Assembly (NCBI GenBank): GCA_027886175.1
Contig: JAJNNQ010000045.1
Location: forward strand, 1-64,000
Origin: Phylloscopus collybita
Lineage: Eukaryota; Chordata; Aves; Passeriformes; Phylloscopidae
Reading direction: 5' to 3'
DNA: 64,000 nucleotides
In this document: piece after piece, positions 57,727-64,000 of the stretch
Numbering within the stretch: the stretch's first letter is position 1
How the letters are laid out: every line of letters begins with the position of its first letter
Translations under genes and position numbers: made by a program
The notes under the pieces: model-generated
Database searches by the model: none
What the model was told of the DNA's origin: nothing
The model's input: only the letters and a program-made list of their open reading frames with translations

Positions 57727-58964
57727 CTAGAAATAAAGACAAAGAGCAGTGCTGTAACAGAGCCACCATTTACACTTCCCCTGCAAAGACAAACAGTGAC
57801 CCACCTCCTCAGGGGAAGCCCCCTCCCCCTGCATGGGGTGCTCTGCCGCAGATTCTATCCATCTGCATCTGAAAGCAAGTGAGCAACAAAAGTCAAAGTG
57901 CTGCAGGAGAACTTAAAAGCCCCAGACCTCTTGTGTCAATCTAGGCATATTTTCTACAGTCCAACTCCACCCCTCATTACAAATTTCAAGCCCCCAGCAC
58001 TTGCCCTATTACTCCTACACCCAGACTAAGCAGCAAGGCAGAGCAGCTCCGGGCCAAATACACACCCACATCCGTGACACAGGAGACCACAAACGAGGGA
58101 ACACAACAGGGACAGAAAACTCTCGGCCACAAGAATGGCCCTGAGTACCCAGAGAACTCAGAATGAGGTGACTGAGGTAAGACCGATGGCGAGCTGGCCG
58201 GGCTCGCAGAACCCTGCAGGAAGAAGATGACTTATTCCAAGGAGCTCAAAGACGGATGCCCGAGAGTGCTACGGTCAGAATCACCTCCCTGTCTTTGCCT
58301 TCTGACAAGTCCTAATCCGCCAGAATGGATCATTGCGGAGCACAGCTGTCGACACAGCTCAGAACAAGACCTGAACCGACGCCGGATTGGATGCTCCTGA
58401 GGAGAGGGGCGATGCCTGTCCCAGCTCCCAAGTCAAAGGCGCCAGGCCGAGGAGCACAGAGAGCGCAGATGCTAAGGCTGACTTTAGGGTTTCCGAGAGG
58501 CCCCCGGAAAGGCCACGGTAAAAGCCGTGAAAGACAAGATGCCCAGAAGACACAGAAGGCACCACAGACAAGTGACACAACACACACCGGGACTGCTCTG
58601 CCCTGCACACCTCAGCATTGTGATCAAAACTGAGACTTCCCTTCGATGGGGCCCAAGGGGTCACATCTTGGACATCCCTGTCTCCAAAGCTGACTCAAAA
58701 ATCCCTCCCGGTGACCCCCGACCCGGCACACTGCTTTTGATCTCCTCTGTGATCTGTCGCCCTGCACTTATCTCTGGGACATCTGGAGATGAGAATCCAC
58801 ATCGTCAGGTGCAAAGGAAGGCCGGCTCGCCCTCTGGATAATTCCTGCTGCCACCGGGGTGCTATCTTTTTGTCAGCTACAATAAAGAAAACCAACATCA
58901 AAACATGATCTTAGCAGATCTGTTGTCCGGTTTGTGAGTGGGTCTCAGTGTAATATGATTAGAC

Positions 58965-61090
58965 CACCTAACACTCACAAACAATGATGCATGCTTAGAG
59001 TTGCACCACAAACACCACACAAATACCCTAACCAGACAAACTTACCAATTTTGGAAAAAAAAAAAATTGCCCTAAAATAAACCAAGCCTAATTACCCATA
59101 TTCAATTTTCCAAATATAATAAAAATAATCCCATGTCCAATCCCCTTAAAAAAACCTCAAGTGAATGCCCAGAATCACCCCCAGCTTAAAAAAGCCTGTT
59201 TCTAACCACATAAAAATAAAACCCCATGTGTTTCAAAGTACATCAATTCATTAATCTAACAGAGCAAAATCACAACAATTAAATTCTTAGTCAACACTAG
59301 TACTCTGAATACTCCAATCCCATCGCTACACACAAAATCAAAACCCCTTTCTCTTACTGACATAACAAAGAAATCACAATTTTTACCTATAATAAAACTT
59401 AAAAAAACCTAATTAAAACTAAAAATAAAATATACCATTATAACTAACCCCAAACCCCATACATTCCAAACAAGCTTCCTCCTAAACAAGTATTTCAAAT
59501 GCCAAAAAACCTCAAACATTTAAAATGACGACTGCAAAAATTCCCTCTATCCACCGCACCACCAATATCACATAAAACAAATAAATTACCTTCTTCACAC
59601 AGCACACCCATATCAAAAAGCTAAACCTCCCTGAAATCTTTAACATAATTATAAATTAACTCAAAAATAAAAAACTTTCATCTCACTAACAAAAAGTCCA
59701 CAAACTAAAAAACTCCACCATACAACCAACTGCCAGCAAACAAACCACACCACATTCTTTTCACATCATAAAAATGAAACAAGAACTAAAAACAACCATA
59801 TGGAATCCCACACACACAACATGTCACAAGAACTAGCAAAAGAGATCAATCAAACCTACTTATTAAACTCAAAACTGTACACCTGACCCTAAAACTGACT
59901 AAAAAAAACCCCTACACTAACTCATAAATAATCATCAGTACTCTATAAAATTAACAAAAAACCCCTAACAACATGAAAAAATCTAAACTACTAAAAACAG
60001 AACATCACTACTCCAAAAACTACCTAAAAAACCAATCCTATCAATAGCCAAGTTCCCAGAAATAAAACTAATAAAGAACTGCAAAACAACAAACAAATTA
60101 AACTACCATAACAGAAATATCCCAAATAAACTTAAATTAACAACACCAAAAAAATTATTCCTGACTCAATGAACCCATAATGCCTCAAACCATCAAAACA
60201 AAACTATCACCTATAAGCATGCACAAAACCCAAAGATCATTTTAACCATAAACAATATCTCCCAAATATATAATATATAATAATAAAAATAAAATATACA
60301 ATATATAAAATATATAATACAGTTTCTAGCCATAGCTAGAAAACACACATTGCAAACAAACAAGCCAAATAAATTAACCTCAAAGTACAATAACAATAGT
60401 CCAATTATAAATATTAAAAAACTGTAACAGATTAACTACATCACAGCACCTCAGACCCACCAAAACTAACTCTACCTATTCACCATAATAAAAACCACCA
60501 CTAAATCATTCAAAGACTACTCAATACCTCACATTACAGTCCATCACAGCATTGTAAGCCTTAGAAAACATATCCTTTAAAAATATAACACCCCACCAAA
60601 AAAATTCAGCCACAAAACTCAGTCCAAAAGCAACCTAATCAACACCTGAACTAAGAAATACAGTGTTAAATAAATAGACCAAATCCCTTATCTTACAGTA
60701 TCTACAAACAAAATAAAACTACACAGTAAGTTAGCAACAGCCACCTTAAAACCACTACAGGGAAAAAGCTTTCAAAAACTAAAAACTAATAACTGCATGG
60801 AACAAAACACCCAAACCTCCACCAGCCAAGCTGGCCCCACCCAATCTGAATGCCTACCTACAACAAACAAAACCCCAATAACTCACATCACAATTCTAAA
60901 AAAAAAGCCACTTAAATTAATTCTACCTTAAATACAAACAAACACATCCATAAAGTTATCATCACTCAAAAACCAAATTACACATAAAAAAATAACACCA
61001 ACAAATAAAACAAAAAGCAGTGTACCACCAAAGACTGTAACAGTGAATAAAAACCTTATAGAGAAATCACTATTTATCAAAATCCCAGGT
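58965..61090. repeat. G-depleted A/C/T-rich block, copy 2
   Basis: Same strand asymmetry and word order as 30,645-32,030 but longer, with many indels. An AT-rich ATATAAT cluster lies near 60,263-60,320. No gene was recognised. Confidence 0.8.
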
Positions 61091-61600
61091 AAAGGGGGAT
61101 TCTTCCTAATTTAGACTGTAAGTGGAGAAGAGTTTCTTCCCCTGATTTGAACTTTTTTTGTCCTCATAACCCCCACTTTTCTTTTTTTGAGGACACTAGG
61201 AAAGGATTAGCAGGATGAAATTGAAAAGGGAAAGGAAAGAAATCCCCCCTACAAACCCACACTGGCTCACCTGCTGCTCCAAGCACAAAGGTTTGTCCCT
61301 CAGCACCTCCTCAGCCCTCTGCTCCAGCAGCTCCAGGCTGAAGAGAGCCCAGGCTCCCCTCTTAAAGCAGCCCCCGCGGCAGGAGCCACCCCCTCATCAT
61401 CCTCACAGCTCACACCTGTGGGCTGCCCTGTCCCCTCAGCATCCTCACAGCTCATACCTGTGGGTGGCCCTGTCCCCTGATCATCCTCACAGCTCACACC
61501 TGTGGGTGGCCCTGTCCCCTCAGCATCCTCACAGCTCATACCTGTGGGTGGCCCTGTCCCCTGATCATCCTCACAGCTCACACCTGTGGCTGCTGTCACT
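61091..61600. repeat. Single composite unit with about five in-frame 42-bp repeats
   Basis: GAGGACACTAGGAAAGG at about 61,189 marks the same composite unit as in 32-37 kb. The 42-bp repeats at about 61,390-61,590 read on the minus strand as 14-residue units like SCEDDQGTGPPTGV, with GAG in place of the TAG of the large array, so the frame is open for about 99 codons (61,300-61,599). Confidence 0.75.
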
Positions 61601-61749
61601 CTCAGTGTGAGGGCAGGGCAGGGGCAGAGGGGACTTGCTGCTCATTCCCTGCACACTTCCTGGTCTGCAGCTGACACCCTGGGGCTCCGGACTTCCCTTG
61701 GTATGGATAAAACCCCTCTTCTCTTGCAGGTACACCTCCAAAATCCCAC

Positions 61750-62030
61750 ATGCCTGAGGTTCATAACTCCTAAGGAAATTTCCCAGCAATCATTAGCCTT
61801 CATTTACAATTTTGCTTTTGGAATCCCTAGTAACTTGTCTTTCTGTGGAGGTGTTTCAAACATTCATAGGGAGTTCAGGAGCTGGGTTGGCTTGTTTCTG
61901 ATTTAACTGACCAGCCCAGGCTAAATCCAAATGCCCAGAATGACAGGGAAACATGGAGACAGTTTATAAATACTCCCCTTCCTTGCAATTTAGTCCTTCA
62001 TTGCACATCTCCGGAGAAGGTGCATTCCAT
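61750..62030 (+). promoter_or_regulatory. TATA promoter-like module, copy 3
   Basis: TTTATAAA at 61,973-61,980 in the same context as copy 2. It is followed closely by CpG-rich 68-bp repeats and a GC box. Confidence 0.55.
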
Positions 62031-62043
62031 CCTTTCCTCCATC

Positions 62044-62345
62044 GTTTAGATTCGGCTCAGATCCAGCTCGGCTCTGTTCGGCTATGCTCGGCTATTTCCG
62101 GATGCATTCGTTCAGATTCGGCTCGTCGGGGAAGCTCGGCTCTGTTCGGCTATGCTCGGCTATTTCCGGATGCCATCGTTCAGATTCGGCTCTTCGGGGA
62201 AGCTCGTCTCTGTTCGGCTATGCTCGGCTATTTCCGGATGCCGTCGTTCAGATTCGGCTCTTCGGGCAAGCTCGGCTATGCTCGGCTGTTCCCGGCATAC
62301 CTCGGCTATTTCCGGATACAGTCGTTTAGATTCGACTCTTCGGGG
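62044..62345. repeat. 68-bp CTCGGCT-rich tandem repeat
   Basis: Copies start at about 62,050, 62,116, 62,184, 62,252 and 62,330. Each contains several GCTCGGCT words and a TTTCCGGATGC end. CpG content is high. 68 is not a multiple of three, so the open frames across it shift from copy to copy. Confidence 0.9.
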
Positions 62346-62425
62346 AAGCTCGGCTCTGATCGGCTACGCTCGGTGCCGCTCGCTGCGCTGGGCTCCGCCC
62401 TGCTCAGCTCGGCTCGGCTCGCTGA

Positions 62426-62434
62426 GGGGCGGGG
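62426..62434 (+). promoter_or_regulatory. GC box
   Basis: GGGGCGGGG lies just after the 68-bp repeats in a CpG-rich stretch. It is a standard Sp1-type site; its use here is inferred. Confidence 0.4.
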
Positions 62435-62447
62435 CCGAGCGGGAAAT

Positions 62448-62720
62448 GCCCCCAAAAAACCCCAAAAATCCCTAAAAAAACCCCCAAAAAAATCCAAAAA
62501 ACCCCGCCAAAAATCCCTAAAACAATCCCAAAAAAACCCCAAAGAAATCCCAAAAAAAAGCCCCAAAAAATCCCAAAAAATCCCAAAAAAACACCAAAAA
62601 ATCCCTAAAAAAACCCAAAAAAAACCCAAAAAATCACCAAAAAACCCCAACCACAAAAAAAAAAAAAAACCTAAAAAAGCCAAAAAAATCCGTTAAAAAC
62701 CCCAAAAAACAAAAAACAAA
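62448..62720. repeat. Low-complexity CCCAAAAAA tract
   Basis: Runs of A broken by CCCC, CCCT or TCCC. Almost no G on the plus strand. Open frames here are artefacts of composition. Confidence 0.92.
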
Positions 62721-63300
62721 ATCGATCAAGGCACGACCAATGAAGCGCCGAGCAATCGATCCAGGCATTACGAGTTGAGCGCCGAGCAATCGATGCAGGC
62801 ATTACAAGTAGAGAGCCGAGCAATCGATCCAGGCATTAGCAGTCGAGCGTCGAGCAATCGATCCAGGCATTACGAGTTGAGCGCCGAGCAATCGATGCAG
62901 GCATTACAAGTAGAGAGCCGAGCAATCGATCCAGGCATTAGCAGTCGAGCGCCGAGCAATCGATCCAGGCGTTAGCAGTCGAGCGTCGAGCAATCGATCC
63001 AGGCATTAGCAGTCGAGCGTCGAGCAATCGATCCAGGCATTAGCAGTCGAGCGTCGAGCAATCGATCCAGGCATTAGCAGTCGATCGCCGAGCAATCGAT
63101 CCAGGCATTACGAGTCGATTGTCGAGCAATCGATTCAGGCATTAGCAGTCGAGCGCCGAGCAATCGATCCAGGCATTACGAGTTGAGCGTCGAGGAGTCG
63201 TTCCAGACAGTACTAGTCGCGCGTCGAGCAATCGATCCAGGCTGATCAATCGAGCGCCGAGTAATCGATCAAGGATGGCCAATCGAGCGCAGAGCAATGG
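62721..63300. repeat. 34-bp AATCGATCCAGGCATTA minisatellite
   Basis: About 17 copies spaced 34 bases apart, each with GAGCAATCGAT and CAGGCATTA followed by a variable AGTC or AGTTGAG end. The last copies near 63,190-63,300 are diverged. Confidence 0.93.
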
Positions 63301-63354
63301 ATCGGGGAGGGGCAATCGAGTGCAGAGGGATGGATCGGGGAGGGGCACTGAAGG

Positions 63355-63475
63355 TGACAAAAATTGGGGGGGGTGGGGGGAAGGGAGGGGGGCGGGGAGG
63401 AGGGAGGGGGCTCGGGATTTTTGGGGGTATTTGGGGATTGGGGGGGGGCGGGTGTCAGAGTTCTGAAATTTCCCC
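63355..63475 (+). other. G-run cluster, quadruplex-prone
   Basis: Many runs of three to nine G with short spacers lie on the plus strand between 63,365 and 63,455. A C-run cluster follows near 63,560-63,595. The sequence could form G-quadruplex structures. Confidence 0.65.
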
Positions 63476-63699
63476 CCCCACCAAAAAAAGGCAACATCCC
63501 CCAAAAAATAATGAGGAAATTTTATTTACTTGTTTATTTATTTATTTTTGTACTGCTCCGCCCCCCCTTCCCCTCCCCCTTCCCCCCCCTCCCCCACCCT
63601 CACAAAAGAGAGGGGAGGGGTCTGGAGTGGGGGAGTGGTTCAGAGGCAACACTGGTGGTGGGGGAGGGGCCCCAGGTGCATCCTGGGTGGGTTGGGGAG

Positions 63700-63830
63700 T
63701 CCCAGGCAGGGATGGGCCGGGACTGACCAGTTGGAACTGGTTTGAACTGGGATGGACTGGGACTGGCTGGGACCAACCGGTTTAAACTGGTTTGACCCAC
63801 CCAGTCTGGGCCGGTCTGAGCCGGGGGCTT
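63700..63830. repeat. GGGACTGG/AACTGG degenerate microsatellite
   Basis: Repeated ACTGGGA, ACTGGTTTG and GGACTGGG words with about ten-base spacing. Similar sequence is common in bird genomes. Confidence 0.7.
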
Positions 63831-64000
63831 TGTGGGGGGTCCAAGGCTGCTCGTGGCGTTTTTGGGGCTTTTTTGGTTTTTTTTGTTTCAAAACCTGCAA
63901 AAATCAGCTTGGGGGGGGTGGGGGGGCGGGGCCGGAGCACCTAGGGGGGGACAGGTGAGACAGGTGTGACACGCACACACACACAGGTGAGCCCAGGTGT
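63831..64000. other. G/T-rich end of window
   Basis: T- and G-rich stretch ending in ACACACACAC and AGGTG words. No gene seen. Confidence 0.4.

Larger units (their letters stand above)
47700..58930 (-). repeat. Tandem array of 1.7-kb and 3.2-kb units carrying the minus-strand exon family
   Basis: Anchoring on the 42-nt exon-like block gives starts at 49,554, 51,262, 54,491 and 57,685, that is periods of 1,708, 3,229 and 3,194. A more diverged block lies near 47,836. The long units differ from the short one by an extra segment of about 1.5 kb. Units 51,262-54,490 and 54,491-57,684 are almost identical over long stretches. Each unit repeats, in order, the exon-like blocks found in 3.5-8.8 kb. 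Several blocks have lost a splice site or frame (for example CAG|ATGG in place of CAG|GTGG), so these are probably pseudogene units. Confidence 0.85.

Noticed and set aside
62306..62683. Minus-strand Phe/Gly/Trp-rich open frame
   Set aside because: It is the translation of the low-complexity CCCAAAAAA tract.

Overview
This window is vertebrate, almost certainly avian, genomic DNA and is dominated by repeats. The evidence is a CR1-type non-LTR retrotransposon fragment with recognisable endonuclease and early reverse-transcriptase sequence, avian-style endogenous retroviruses (ERVs), putative introns under 100 bases, several GC-rich minisatellites and G-rich simple sequence. I see no bacterial operons, no tRNA or rRNA genes and no CRISPR array. 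I recognise no intact, named cellular gene.

Layout. 1-2,850: a ~350-bp tandem repeat with a strong hairpin, then a 67-bp-period minisatellite. 3,519-8,820 (minus strand): a locus of short exon-like blocks with good splice signals, including five tandem pairs of 42-nt and 45-nt in-frame micro-exons and one exon coding for a membrane segment. Its protein family is unknown to me. 9,500-16,760: duplicated promoter-like blocks with TATA boxes, a CR1 fragment and a third promoter type. 17,030-17,540: a possible solitary LTR. 18,336-30,286: an old provirus interrupted inside gag by a much younger provirus of the same family (19,798-25,991). Both have LTRs and 5-bp target duplications. Neither contains reverse transcriptase. 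The younger one has stop codons mostly at tryptophan positions.

30,645-37,440 and 58,965-62,030 are two copies of one module. Each has a strongly G-depleted block, a composite repeat with a 42-bp minisatellite, and a TATA promoter-like block. 37,800-39,293 and 46,197-47,672 are a duplicated segment that carries the same 289-bp solo LTR. Between them lies part of another ERV, with an LTR, a tRNA-Asn-type primer site and a broken gag. This runs into a 4.5-kb array of 72-bp repeats that grew out of the gag reading frame. 47,700-58,930 is a tandem array of 1.7-kb and 3.2-kb units that repeats the minus-strand exon family of 3.5-8.8 kb. The last 2 kb hold 68-bp and 34-bp repeats and G-rich, quadruplex-prone sequence.

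Read together, the window looks like a rapidly turning-over tandem gene or pseudogene cluster. Exon blocks, promoters and minisatellites have been copied repeatedly, and retroviruses have landed in it at different times. All of this comes from reading the sequence. No alignment or database search was run, so family names and degrees of identity are approximate.
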